Of a stretch of 64,000 nt of DNA, positions 35,903 to 48,208 are shown one piece after another. This DNA comes from Gammaproteobacteria bacterium. Lineage in GTDB: Bacteria > Pseudomonadota > Gammaproteobacteria > Nevskiales > Nevskiaceae. A program made the translations under genes and the position numbers. The stretch lies in NCBI GenBank assembly GCA_026398815.1, contig JAPLSA010000017.1, forward strand, positions 1 through 64,000, written 5' to 3'. Positions within the stretch are counted from its first letter, which is position 1; every line of letters begins with the position of its first letter. The notes beneath the pieces are model-generated. The model worked only from the letters and a program-made list of their open reading frames with translations, was not told the DNA's origin and made no database searches.

Positions 35903-37087
35903 TCAGACCCGCTCGTACAAGGTCACCACGCAGGCACCGCCGAGGCCGAGATTGTGCTGCAGTGCCAGCCGCGCGCCGTCGACCTGGCGCTTGTCCGCCG
36001 TGCCGCGCAGCTGCTGGACCAGCTCGGTGCACTGCGCAAGCCCGGTGGCCCCTAGCGGATGGCCCTTGCTGAGCAGGCCGCCGGATGGATTGGTGACCAC
36101 CTTGCCGCCGTAGGTGTTGTCGCCATCGACGACGAACTTCTCGGCACCGCCGACCGGGCACAGACCCAGCGATTCGTAGCTGATCAGCTCGTTGTGGGCG
36201 AAACAGTCGTGCAGTTCGACGAGATCGACATCATCGGGGCCGACGCCGGCCGCTTCGTAGACCTGCCGGGCAGCGGTCTGGGCCATCGTGAAGCCGACCA
36301 CCTCGCGCATGTCGCCGGCGCCGAAGGTGCGCGGGCCGTCGGTGGTCATCGCCTGCGCCTTGATCCGCACGCGCCGGTCGAGGCCGTGGCGGCTGGCGAA
36401 GGCATCCGAGCAGATCACCGCAGCGGCCGCGCCGCAGGTCGGCGGGCAGGCCATCAGCCGGGTCATCACGCCCGGCCACATCACCGGCGCATTCATCACG
36501 TCGTCCTCGCTGACCACGGTGCGGAACAGCGCCAGCGGATTGTTGGCGGCGTGACGGCTGGCCTTGGCGCGGATCTTCGCGAAGGTCGACAGCGAGGTGC
36601 CGTACTGCTGCATGTGGGCCAGCCCGGCGCCGCCGAAGTAGCGCAACGCCAGCGGCACGTCGCTGGGGCCGAGCAGGTCCAGCGTTGCCGCGTCGAAGCG
36701 ATCGAACGGACTCGGGCGATCCTTGAACACCGAGCCGAGCGCGCCCGGGCTCATGTGCTCGAAACCGAGCGCCAGCACGCAGTCGGCGACGCCGCTGGCA
36801 ACCGCCTGCCGGGCCAGGAACAGCGCGGTCGAGCCGGTCGAGCAGTTGTTGTTGACATTGATGACCGGAATGCCGGTCATGCCGACTTCGTACAGCGCGC
36901 ACTGGCCGGCGGTGGAATCGCCGTAGACATAACCGACATAGGCCTGCTGCAGCAGCTCGAAGCCGATGCCGGCATCGGCCAGCGCCGCCCGCGTGGCCTT
37001 GGCCGCCATCTGCGGATACGGCTCGTTGGCGCCCGGCTTGGTGAACGGGATCATGCCGACACCGGCAACCACGACATCACGACTCAT
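35903..37087 (-). CDS. SCP2-type thiolase / lipid-transfer thiolase-like protein
   Basis: This 394-residue thiolase-fold protein has its active-site Cys in N-N-N-C-S-T-G-S-T-A-L (near 89). The C-terminal His motifs V-E-L-H-D-C-F-A-H-N-E and N-P-S-G-G-L-L-S-K-G-H-P-L-G-A-T-G are characteristic of the SCP-x branch, not of FadA. The start ATG at 37087 has AGGAG seven bases upstream. It probably cleaves branched or bulky 3-ketoacyl-CoAs (for example steroid- or terpenoid-type side chains). The AraC regulator is transcribed divergently from 171 bases away and could control it. Confidence 0.9.
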   Translation of the reverse strand: MSRDVVVAGVGMIPFTKPGANEPYPQMAAKATRAALADAGIGFELLQQAYVGYVYGDSTAGQCALYEVGMTGIPVINVNNNCSTGSTALFLARQAVASGVADCVLALGFEHMSPGALGSVFKDRPSPFDRFDAATLDLLGPSDVPLALRYFGGAGLAHMQQYGTSLSTFAKIRAKASRHAANNPLALFRTVVSEDDVMNAPVMWPGVMTRLMACPPTCGAAAAVICSDAFASRHGLDRRVRIKAQAMTTDGPRTFGAGDMREVVGFTMAQTAARQVYEAAGVGPDDVDLVELHDCFAHNELISYESLGLCPVGGAEKFVVDGDNTYGGKVVTNPSGGLLSKGHPLGATGLAQCTELVQQLRGTADKRQVDGARLALQHNLGLGGACVVTLYERV

Positions 37088-37258
37088 GGCGAACTCCTGT
37101 CGAAAATCGAGAACGGAACGGGAACCAGAACGGCGGCAGCCGGATGCTGCGGGATCAGCGGTCCGGCTCGGCTGCTGCTCAATCACGGATGATAGAAACT
37201 GCCGCGCCGCCGACACGACGGCACAGGGCATCGTTCACATGGCAAATCACCTCAATCG

Positions 37259-38287
37259 ATGACGCAGGTCCGCGCGCCGGCCGATTCCGCGATCACCATC
37301 TCGATCGCCTTCGTGCACGGCATCCTCAGCGGCGTTCGCGCCCGCCACGAAGCGATCGACGATTTCCTCGCCGATGCCGGCATCGCCGCCGCGCTGCTCG
37401 AACAGCCGTCGGCGCGAGTGACGGCCGAGCAGTTCGTGGCGCTGTTCCGGTCGCTGACCGAGCGCCGCGACGACGACCTGCTCGGCTTCGTTTCCCGGCC
37501 GCTGCGGCGCGGCAGCATCGCGATGATCTTCCGCGCTGCCACCAGTGCCGCGACGCTCGGCATGGCGATGCGCAGGGCGGCGCATACCTTCGGCCTTCTG
37601 CAGGACGACGTGGCGCTGGTGCCGCTGCACGACGGTCCGCTGTCCGGCTGGGCGCTGCGCTTCCGCGATCCCGGCGCCGGCCAGCTGCCGTTCTTCCACG
37701 AGCTGAGCCTGCGCGTGTTCTGGCGTCTGCTGGCCTGGCTGGCCGGTGGCCGGCTGCCGGCCGCGCGCTTCGATTTCGCCTTCGATGCGCCGGCCTACGC
37801 CGGCAGCTACGGCCCGGTGTTCACGGCGCCGCTGCGCTTCCATCAGCCGCTGTCGGCGATGTGGTTCGAGGCCGCCCTGCTGAAGCAGCCGGTGCGTCGC
37901 GACGAAGCGGCGCTGCGCGAATTCCTGCGCGACGCCCAGGGCCAGGTGATCGTGCCGCGCCACGGAGCCGATAGCGTCACCGGCCGCCTGCGCCAGCACC
38001 TGCAGCACGGCCAGCCGGCCTGGCCGGGGCTGGCCGCCTGCGCCGCCGCGCTGCACATGTCGACCGCCACCCTGCAGCGGCGGCTGGCGCAGGAAGGCAC
38101 GGCGTTCCAGCAGCTGAAGGACGAGCTGCGCCGCGATCTGGCGATCTCGCGGCTGCATACCAGTGCGGTGCCGGTCAGCGCGTTGGCGATCGACTTGGGC
38201 TTTGCCGACAGTACCGCTTTCCAGCGTGCCTTCAAGCGCTGGACCGGCAGCGCCCCGGGGCTGTACCGGCAGCGTGGCCCTGGCTGA
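37259..38287 (+). CDS. AraC-family regulator (OruR/ArgR-like type)
   Basis: The 342-residue protein has an N-terminal arabinose-binding-like domain found in the OruR group (about 15-210) and two C-terminal helix-turn-helices (about 250-335), with M-S-T-A-T-L-Q-R-R-L-A-Q-E-G and L-A-I-D-L-G-F-A-D-S-T-A-F-Q-R-A-F-K-R-W-T-G-S-A-P. It is divergent from the SCP2-type thiolase, its probable target. It ends before a very strong hairpin shared with fadA. Confidence 0.9.
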   Translation: MTQVRAPADSAITISIAFVHGILSGVRARHEAIDDFLADAGIAAALLEQPSARVTAEQFVALFRSLTERRDDDLLGFVSRPLRRGSIAMIFRAATSAATLGMAMRRAAHTFGLLQDDVALVPLHDGPLSGWALRFRDPGAGQLPFFHELSLRVFWRLLAWLAGGRLPAARFDFAFDAPAYAGSYGPVFTAPLRFHQPLSAMWFEAALLKQPVRRDEAALREFLRDAQGQVIVPRHGADSVTGRLRQHLQHGQPAWPGLAACAAALHMSTATLQRRLAQEGTAFQQLKDELRRDLAISRLHTSAVPVSALAIDLGFADSTAFQRAFKRWTGSAPGLYRQRGPG

Positions 38288-38317
38288 GAGCGCCTGCGCC
38301 GACACCGGTGCCGGAAA

Positions 38318-38350
38318 CGACAAAGGCCGGGGATCACCCGGCCTTTGTCG
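38318..38350. terminator. Bidirectional 14-base hairpin between convergent AraC regulator and fadA
   Basis: CGACAAAGGCCGGG-GATCA-CCCGGCCTTTGTCG is a perfect 14-base stem with a five-base loop. A and T bases inside the stem give TTT near the 3' side in either direction. It should terminate both genes. Confidence 0.85.
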
Positions 38351-38366
38351 TGTCAGCCCGTGCCGA

Positions 38367-39584
<1,218 letters not shown>

Positions 39585-39602
39585 TCAATTTAGGAAGGTC
39601 TC

Positions 39603-41753
<2,151 letters not shown>

Positions 41754-42008
41754 GGGGCGTGAGTCCTCGTGGGGTTGTCCGTGGCAGGCTGCAGGGCGCG
41801 CCAAACGCGCCATGCGGTGCCGTATGGACCGCGATTATACGCAGGTTCCGCGACAGGAATTTCATCTGTCGCCCCTGCCGCGCTTCGGCGCAAACGGCCG
41901 GCAAGCTGCAAATATCGGCCGATAACTCCCTGTTTCGACCCAGTTTTGACGCTTTCGAGAAGCCCCCCCTAGAATCCGGCATCGTTCACCGCACGGGGGA
42001 ATCGCGAC

Positions 42009-42917
42009 ATGGCCGGAAAGAAGACGTTCAGCAAGCCGATCAATGACCTGCTGCAGCTGGCAAAGCAGTCCCTCGACACCCTCGGCAATGCCAACCAGAT
42101 CGTCTACGGTGGCGTGCAGAAGCTGGCCGATGCCGAGCTCAAGGCGCTGAACGACTATTACAAGGCGGCCGTGACCTCGCTGAAGCGCGCCCGTGGCGAG
42201 AAGGACCTGAAGTCCACCGCCCAGAAGCAGGCCGATCTGCTGCAGGAAGCGGTCAACAAGCTGATCGGCAATGCCCGCGCCTCTCTTAGCGTCGTCGCCG
42301 ATGCCCGCGGCGAGCTGGCCAAGCTGGTCAAGGGCAGCGCCGAAGGCGCCCAGGTGTCGGTCGCCAGGCTCGAAAAGGCCATCGCGCCAGCCCAGAAAGC
42401 GCTGGAGAGGGTCAAGGCGGAAGCCAGGAAGGCCGGCGCCAAGGCCAGCGAGACCGTGAAGGCGGCGAAGAAGGACATCAAGACCGAGGTGGTCAAGGCC
42501 GAGAAGTCGTTGAAGGCCGACGTCAAGGCGGTCAAGAAGGACGTGAAGACCGAAGCGAAGAAGATCGAGAAAGTCGTCAAGGCGGAAGTGAAGGCCGTCA
42601 AGAAGACGGCGAAGGCGGTCGAGAAGAAGGTCGTCAAGGCGGCGAAGTCGGTCGAGAAGACCGTTGAATCCGCCGCGAAGACCACGGTGGCCGAAGCCAA
42701 GAAGGTCGTGGCCCGCGCAGTGCCGACGCCGTCGCCGAATTCGCGCGCCAGCCGCGCGACCAGCGCCGCCAAGAAGGTCGTCACCCAGGCCGCCACCACG
42801 GTCAGCGAAACCGCCAGCGCCGCTGTCGGTGCCGCCAAGGCCAAGGTCGACGAGGCTTCGGCAGCGGTCAGCGCAGCCGTCAACAGCGCGGTCGACGCCG
42901 TGAAGTCGCAGGGCTGA
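42009..42917 (+). CDS. Phasin-like protein with long Lys/Ala-rich histone-H1-like tail
   Basis: In this 302-residue protein the first roughly 130 residues are amphipathic helices with a phasin pattern (V-Y-G-G-V-Q-K-L-A-D-A-E-L-K-A-L-N-D-Y-Y-K-A-A). From about 135 to 250 the chain is a repetitive K/A/V/E array (many V-K-A-E-V-K-A-V-K-K-type units) like AlgP or PhaF, which bind DNA and polyester granules. It probably coats polyhydroxyalkanoate granules and ties them to the nucleoid. No PHA synthase gene is in the window. It is divergent from fadBA, which fits a lipid-storage theme, and ends at a strong terminator. Confidence 0.8.
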   Translation: MAGKKTFSKPINDLLQLAKQSLDTLGNANQIVYGGVQKLADAELKALNDYYKAAVTSLKRARGEKDLKSTAQKQADLLQEAVNKLIGNARASLSVVADARGELAKLVKGSAEGAQVSVARLEKAIAPAQKALERVKAEARKAGAKASETVKAAKKDIKTEVVKAEKSLKADVKAVKKDVKTEAKKIEKVVKAEVKAVKKTAKAVEKKVVKAAKSVEKTVESAAKTTVAEAKKVVARAVPTPSPNSRASRATSAAKKVVTQAATTVSETASAAVGAAKAKVDEASAAVSAAVNSAVDAVKSQG

Positions 42918-42945
42918 CACCGCCGGCCCGCGCCGCTTCCCAGCA

Positions 42946-42976
42946 AGCCTGCCGACAGGCCGTCGGCAGGCTTTTT
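42946..42976 (+). terminator. Rho-independent terminator of the phasin-like gene
   Basis: AGCCTGCCGAC (42946-42956) pairs perfectly with GTCGGCAGGCT (42962-42972), an 11-base stem with loop AGGCC, followed by TTTT. Confidence 0.92.
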
Positions 42977-43014
42977 CATTGCCCGCACGCCAGCACCCGG
43001 AGCCTGACCGCCGC

Positions 43015-43944
43015 ATGAAACTCAGCATCGCGCAAAGCACCGAGCTGTGGCGTCTGCTGGCCGACGCCAGCCGGCTGCGCCTGCTGCTGTTGCTGGAAGC
43101 GCACCAGCTGTCGGTGGCGGAACTGACCGAGATCACCGGCCTTGCACAGAGCCGCGTCTCCACCCACCTGGCCAAGCTCAAGCGGGCTGGCCTGGTGCAG
43201 ACCAGCCGCAACGGCAGCGGCGCGCAGTACAGCTTGAGCCCGGATCGCGGCCGGGCCGCCGAGCTGTGGACGGTGATGCGCGAACGCCTGGACGATCCGC
43301 AGGCGCGCGTCGATCGCGAACGCGCCAGCGAAGTGGTGCGCGTGCGCAAGCACGGCCAGACCTGGGCGGAATCGGTCGCCGGCCGCATGGAATTGCACTA
43401 CTCGCCGGGCCGCACCTGGGAAGCCACGGCACGTGCGGTGATCGGCCTACTCGATCTCGGCGACGTGCTCGACATCGCCTCGGGCGACGGCGTGATGGCC
43501 GAACTGATCGCCGAGCGGTCCACCAGCGTCGCCTGCGTCGACATCAGCGCCAAGGTGCTGGCGGCAGCGCGCAAGCGCATCGGCGCGCTCGCCAACGTCG
43601 CCTTCACGCAGGCGGACATGGACAGCCTGCCGTTTCGCGACGCGAGCTTCGACCACGTGTTCCTGATGCACGCGCTGAGCTACGCGCGGCAGCCGCAGCG
43701 GGTGCTGGCCGAGGCCCGACGCTGCCTGCGCCCGGGCGGGCGCCTGGTCGTCGCCACGCTCGGCGCTCACCGCCATGAAGCGGCGATGCAGGCCTACGAT
43801 CACGTCAACCTCGGCACCACGGCGGAAACCCTCGACAGCTGGCTGCACAGCGCCGGCTTCGTCGTCGAGTCCTGCCGGATCACCTCGCGTGATCCAAGGC
43901 CGCCCTATTTCGAAGTGGTGACCGCCCTCGCCCGCGCGGGCTGA
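43015..43944 (+). CDS. ArsR-type helix-turn-helix fused to a SAM-dependent methyltransferase
   Basis: The protein has 309 residues. Residues 1-85 are a winged helix of the ArsR/SmtB type (L-S-V-A-E-L-T-E-I-T-G-L-A-Q-S-R-V-S-T-H-L-A-K-L-K) without the usual metal-binding cysteines. Residues 130-300 are a class I methyltransferase: V-L-D-I-A-S-G-D-G-V-M-A for SAM binding and F-D-H-V-F-L-M-H-A-L near motif IV. Such fusions are known and are often linked to methionine/SAM metabolism. No such neighbour is present here. The protein may use SAM as a signal or have a real methyl-transfer role; the sequence does not decide. Confidence 0.87.
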   Translation: MKLSIAQSTELWRLLADASRLRLLLLLEAHQLSVAELTEITGLAQSRVSTHLAKLKRAGLVQTSRNGSGAQYSLSPDRGRAAELWTVMRERLDDPQARVDRERASEVVRVRKHGQTWAESVAGRMELHYSPGRTWEATARAVIGLLDLGDVLDIASGDGVMAELIAERSTSVACVDISAKVLAAARKRIGALANVAFTQADMDSLPFRDASFDHVFLMHALSYARQPQRVLAEARRCLRPGGRLVVATLGAHRHEAAMQAYDHVNLGTTAETLDSWLHSAGFVVESCRITSRDPRPPYFEVVTALARAG

Positions 43945-43987
43945 TCCCGACACTGGCACGGCTGCCAACGCGCGCAGAATGACGGAC

Positions 43988-44014
43988 ACAAAAAACCCGG
44001 CGCCGGGCCGGGTT
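43988..44014 (-). terminator. Rho-independent terminator of tRNA-Asn
   Basis: On the minus strand AACCCGG, loop CCCGGCG and CCGGGTT form a seven-base stem followed by TTTTT, about 40 bases after the tRNA 3' end. Confidence 0.8.
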
Positions 44015-44055
44015 CCTGGTACTGCGAGATGATGCGAACTGCTACCGCCAGAAGA

Positions 44056-44131
<76 letters not shown>

Positions 44132-44547
44132 ACGTTGCGGTCGCGCATTCTACCTAACTGAGACGCAAAGGCAACCCTTTTTGCGAGCCTTTCCGGAAGT
44201 CGCCGGCCGGCCGTCGTCGGGCTGTTCCGGCAGCGGCTTTCCATGCAGTGCCTTGCCTGAAGACCCTGCTGTTCACCTGCATCGCGGTCCCGTTCTCAGC
44301 CGGTTCGGCGACGGCATTCCGGTCTGCTGGACCAGCGGTGCGACGAAGTGAAAGAACGACGCCCCCTGGCCGACAGGAAACCCGGTGAGTTGAAGATTGC
44401 GTCGAAGATCACATCAGCCCGTGTCGCCGCCGTCATCTGAAACCTAGCGGCACGTCTTTGCAGCCAGACAAGCAAAAACGCCCCGCAGCGTGCTCGGGTG
44501 CACGCTGCGAGGCGTCTCGGGCGGCAGACCGCCCGCCGGAAGGCGAA
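44132..44547. other. Intergenic region upstream of tRNA-Asn and downstream of the aminotransferase
   Basis: These 416 bases hold the tRNA promoter region on the right of the tRNA and, near 44473-44515, the terminator of the aminotransferase. No convincing protein gene is seen: the short open stretches lack ribosome sites and have no recognisable content. No repeat or mobile-element trace was noticed. Confidence 0.5.
44473..44515 (-). terminator. Rho-independent terminator of the aspartate aminotransferase gene
   Basis: ACGCCCCGCAGCGTGC (44478-44493) pairs with GCACGCTGCGAGGCGT (44500-44515) with one mismatch, giving a 16-position stem and a six-base loop. On the minus strand it is followed by a TTTTT run. 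Confidence 0.9.
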
Positions 44548-45732
44548 TCAGCTGCGCGCGTAAGCGTCGATGCGCTTCAGGCACTCGGTGAGCACGCGGT
44601 CGCTGGTTGCGAAGCTGAGCCGCATATGGCCCGGCGTGCCGAACGCCGAACCCGGCACCAGCGCCACCAGCCGATCCTTCAGCAGGATGTCGGCCAGTTC
44701 GAGATCGTCCTTCAGGCCCTTCGCGGCCACCAGCCCTGACATGTCCGGGAACGCGTAGAAAGTGCCGTCGCTCGGCTGGCAGCGGATGCCCGGAATCTCG
44801 TTCAGGCCGGCCACCAGGAAATCGTGGCGGCGCTTGAAGGCGACGGTCATTTCGGCCACGCAGGCCTGATCGCCGTTGAGCGCGGCTTCGGCCGCCGCCT
44901 GGGCGATCGAGGTCGGGTTCGAGGTGCTCTGGCTCTGGATGTCGGCCATCGGCGTGATCAGCCACTTCGGGCCGCAGGACCAGCCCAGACGCCAGCCGGT
45001 CATCGAATAGGTCTTCGACACCGCGTGGATCACCACCGTGCGGTCGTACAGCGCCGGGCAGACGTTGACGATGTTGGCGAACGGCTCGTCGGCCCAGAGG
45101 ATCTTCTCGTACATGTCATCGCTGGCGATGATCACGCGCGGGTGCTTCAGCAGCACCTCGGCGAGCGCCGTCAGTTCGGCGCGCGTGTAGGCCACGCCCG
45201 ACGGGTTCGACGGCGAGTTCAGGAAGATCAGCCGGGTCTTCGGCGTGATCGCCGCTTCGAGCTGGGCGGCAGTGATCTTGTAGCGGGTGCTGGCGTCGGT
45301 CGGCAGGATCACCGGCTTGCCGTCAGCCAGCAGCACCATGTCCGGGTAGCTGACCCAGAACGGCGCCGGGATGATCACTTCATCGCCGTCGTTGAGCAGC
45401 GCCTGACACAGGTTGTAGCAGGCCTGCTTGCCGCCGACCGAGGCCAGCACCTGGTTTGGGGCGTAGTCCAGCCCGTTGTCGCGCTGGTGCTTGGCGATGA
45501 TCGCCTTCTTCAGCGAGGGCGTGCCGCCGACCGGCGTGTACTTGGTGAAGCCGGACTCGATCGCCTTGATCGCCGCCGCCTTCACATGCGCCGGCGTATC
45601 GAAATCCGGCTCGCCGGCGGACAGCGACAGCACGTCGAGGCCCTGCGCCTTGAGTTCACCGGCCTTGGCGGTGACGGCGAGAGTCGGAGAAGGCTTGATG
45701 CGACCCACCCGGGCGGCGAGTGTCTGATCCAC
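44548..45732 (-). CDS. aspC: PLP-dependent aspartate aminotransferase (class I, subgroup I-beta)
   Basis: This 394-residue aminotransferase has A-G-E-P-D-F-D-T-P near 40, N-S-P-S-N-P-S-G near 172, and the PLP lysine in H-A-V-S-K-T-Y-S-M-T-G-W-R-L-G-W (near 235). The chain pattern is that of the thermophile-type AspAT, which can also act as a general aspartate/prephenate aminotransferase. It links oxaloacetate/aspartate with 2-oxoglutarate/glutamate. The GTG start has AGGA seven bases upstream. It is followed by a strong terminator and lies 85 bases behind the malic enzyme gene. Confidence 0.93.
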   Translation of the reverse strand: MDQTLAARVGRIKPSPTLAVTAKAGELKAQGLDVLSLSAGEPDFDTPAHVKAAAIKAIESGFTKYTPVGGTPSLKKAIIAKHQRDNGLDYAPNQVLASVGGKQACYNLCQALLNDGDEVIIPAPFWVSYPDMVLLADGKPVILPTDASTRYKITAAQLEAAITPKTRLIFLNSPSNPSGVAYTRAELTALAEVLLKHPRVIIASDDMYEKILWADEPFANIVNVCPALYDRTVVIHAVSKTYSMTGWRLGWSCGPKWLITPMADIQSQSTSNPTSIAQAAAEAALNGDQACVAEMTVAFKRRHDFLVAGLNEIPGIRCQPSDGTFYAFPDMSGLVAAKGLKDDLELADILLKDRLVALVPGSAFGTPGHMRLSFATSDRVLTECLKRIDAYARS

Positions 45733-45817
45733 GTTAGTTCCTGTCTTTGGTCGAGCGGCTGAAAAAAGCGCGCGAAGGATACTTGAACGCGGCTTTGCTG
45801 CGCAGTGCAGAGGGGCG

Positions 45818-48109
45818 TCAGATGACGCCGGTGGCGGCCTCCATCACCGTCAGCGCGGTCATGTTGACGATCCGGCGCACCGTCGCCGACGGCGTCAGGA
45901 TGTGCACCGGCGCCGCACAGCCAAGCAGCACCGGACCGATCGCGACATTGTTGCCGGCCGCCGTCTTCAGCAGGTTGTAGGCGATGTTGGCGGCGTCGAG
46001 GTTCGGGCAGACCAGCAGGTTGGCCTGGCCGGTCAGGGTCGATTCCGGCAGCACGCTGCGGCGCTGCGCCTCGTCGAGCGCGCAGTCGGCGTGCATCTCG
46101 CCGTCGACGATCAGCTCCGGCGCCATCTCGCGCAGCAGGCGCAGCGTCTCGCGCATCTTCTGCGCCGACGGCGTGTCGCTGGAACCGAAGTTCGAGTGCG
46201 ACAGCAGCGCCGCCCGCGGCTCGATGCCGAAACGGCGGATGGCATCGGCGGCCATCACCGTGATCTCGGCCAGCTGGGCAGCGGTCGGATCGACGTTGAC
46301 ATGGGTGTCGACGATGAACAGCTGGCGGTTCGGCACCACCACGCCGTTCATCAGCGCATAGCAATTCGCCCCCGGCTTCAGGCCGATCACCCGGTCGATG
46401 TACTGCAGGTGCCGCCAGGTGGTGGTGAAGGTGCCGCAGATCATGCCGTCACCCTCGCCCATCCGCAGCAGCATCGCGGCGATCAGGGTGGTCCGGCGGC
46501 GCATCTCGATGCGCGCGTACTGCGGTGTCACGCCGCGCCGCGCCATGATCGCGTGGTACTCGCTCCAGTAGGCGTGATAGCGCTCGTCGAACTCCGGGTT
46601 GACCACCGTGAAGTGTTCGCCTTCGCGAATCCGCAGGCCGTATTTCTCGATGCTCTGCTCGATGACTTTCGGCCGGCCGACCAGGATCGGCCGGGCCAGC
46701 TTTTCGTCGACGACGATCTGCACGGCCCTGAGCACGCGCTCGTCTTCGCCCTCGGCAAAGATGATCCGGCTCTTCTCCGGCGGCACCCGGCGCGCGGCCG
46801 CGAACACCGGCTTCATCAGGGTGCCGCTGTGGTAGACGAACTGCTGCAGGCTCTGCCGGTAGGCGTCGAAGTCGGCGATCGGCCGGGTGGCAACGCCGGA
46901 ATCCATCGCGGCTTTGGCCACGGCCGGGGCGATGTGCACGATCAGGCGCGGATCGAAGGGCTTCGGGATCAGGTATTCCGGGCCGAACGACAGGTCCTCG
47001 ATGCCGTAGGCATTGGCCACCACGTCGCTCTGCTCGAAGCGCGCCAGCTCGGCGATCGCCTTCACCGCCGCGATCTCCATCGCCCGGGTGATGGTCGTTG
47101 CACCGGCGTCGAGCGCGCCCCGGAAGATGAACGGGAAACACAGGACGTTGTTGACCTGGTTCGGGTAGTCGGTACGGCCAGTGGCGATGATGGCGTCGTC
47201 GCGCACCGCGCGGACCTCGCTCGGCAGGATTTCCGGCGTCGGATTGGCCAGCGCCAGGATCAGCGGCCGGGTCGCCATGGTGCGCACCATCTCCGGCTTC
47301 AGCACGCCGCCGGCCGACAGGCCGAGGAAGATGTCGGCACCCGGAATCACTTCGGCCAACGTGCGAGCGGCGGTGGCCTGCGCGTAGCGGACCTTGTCCT
47401 CGTCCATCAGCTCGGTGCGGCCCTGGTAGACGACGCCGGCGAGGTCGGTCAGCCAGATGTTCTCGATGCGGATGCCCAGCTCCACCAGCAGCTCGACGCA
47501 GGCCAGCGCCGCCGCGCCAGCGCCGCTGACCACCAGCTTGACCTCGTCGATCTTCTTGCCGACCACTTCCAGGCCGTTGCTGACCGCCGCGCCGACGATG
47601 ATCGCGGTGCCGTGCTGGTCGTCATGGAAGACCGGAATCTTCATCCGTTCGCGGAGTTTCCGCTCGATGTAGAAACACTCCGGCGCCTTGATGTCTTCCA
47701 GATTGATGCCGCCGAAGGTCGGCTCCAGCGCGGCGATGATCTCGATCAGCTGGTCGGGATCGCGCTGCTCCACTTCCAGATCGAAGACGTCGATGCCGGC
47801 GAATTTTTTGAACAGCACCGCCTTGCCTTCCATCACCGGCTTGGCCGCCAGCGGGCCGATCGCACCCAGCCCCAGCACCGCCGTGCCATTGGTGATCACC
47901 GCCACCAGGTTGCCGCGCGCGGTGTAGCGGAACGCGTTCGCAGGGTCCTTGACGATCTCCTCGCAGGCCGCCGCGACACCCGGCGAATAGGCCAGCGCCA
48001 GATCGTTCTGGTTGACCATCTGCTTGGTCGGCGTGACCGCCAGCTTTCCGGGGGTCGGAAACTCGTGGTAGTCGAGTGCGGCCTTGCGCAGCGTGTCGAT
48101 CGGATTCAT
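45818..48109 (-). CDS. maeB: NADP-type malic enzyme fused to a phosphotransacetylase-like domain (MaeB)
   Basis: The protein has 763 residues. The N-terminal malic enzyme (about 1-430) shows [19 protein letters not shown], the Rossmann V-V-S-G-A-G-A-A-A and A-L-A-N-P-T-P-E-I. The C-terminal phosphate acetyl/butyryl-transferase-like domain (about 435-763) is usually regulatory. It decarboxylates malate to pyruvate with NADPH production. Length and order match MaeB. It lies upstream of the aminotransferase on the same strand. Confidence 0.95.
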   Translation of the reverse strand: MNPIDTLRKAALDYHEFPTPGKLAVTPTKQMVNQNDLALAYSPGVAAACEEIVKDPANAFRYTARGNLVAVITNGTAVLGLGAIGPLAAKPVMEGKAVLFKKFAGIDVFDLEVEQRDPDQLIEIIAALEPTFGGINLEDIKAPECFYIERKLRERMKIPVFHDDQHGTAIIVGAAVSNGLEVVGKKIDEVKLVVSGAGAAALACVELLVELGIRIENIWLTDLAGVVYQGRTELMDEDKVRYAQATAARTLAEVIPGADIFLGLSAGGVLKPEMVRTMATRPLILALANPTPEILPSEVRAVRDDAIIATGRTDYPNQVNNVLCFPFIFRGALDAGATTITRAMEIAAVKAIAELARFEQSDVVANAYGIEDLSFGPEYLIPKPFDPRLIVHIAPAVAKAAMDSGVATRPIADFDAYRQSLQQFVYHSGTLMKPVFAAARRVPPEKSRIIFAEGEDERVLRAVQIVVDEKLARPILVGRPKVIEQSIEKYGLRIREGEHFTVVNPEFDERYHAYWSEYHAIMARRGVTPQYARIEMRRRTTLIAAMLLRMGEGDGMICGTFTTTWRHLQYIDRVIGLKPGANCYALMNGVVVPNRQLFIVDTHVNVDPTAAQLAEITVMAADAIRRFGIEPRAALLSHSNFGSSDTPSAQKMRETLRLLREMAPELIVDGEMHADCALDEAQRRSVLPESTLTGQANLLVCPNLDAANIAYNLLKTAAGNNVAIGPVLLGCAAPVHILTPSATVRRIVNMTALTVMEAATGVI

Positions 48110-48208
48110 GCGCGACTTCTCTGTGGGTGCTCGGGCGGGACGCGCATTCTAGGGAAACTTGCAGGGTGATCCCTCGGCAATCGCATCGACGGGGCGCACC
48201 TGGCGCCG

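Noticed and set aside
41754-42008. Fatty-acid regulator operator upstream of fadB
   Set aside because: No PsrA-like (GAAAC-N4-GTTTC) or clear FadR-like palindrome was found in the region.
42430-42720. Periodic purine-rich repeats suspected to be a CRISPR or satellite array
   Set aside because: The periodicity follows Lys/Ala/Val codons of the phasin-like tail, units vary and there are no spacers.
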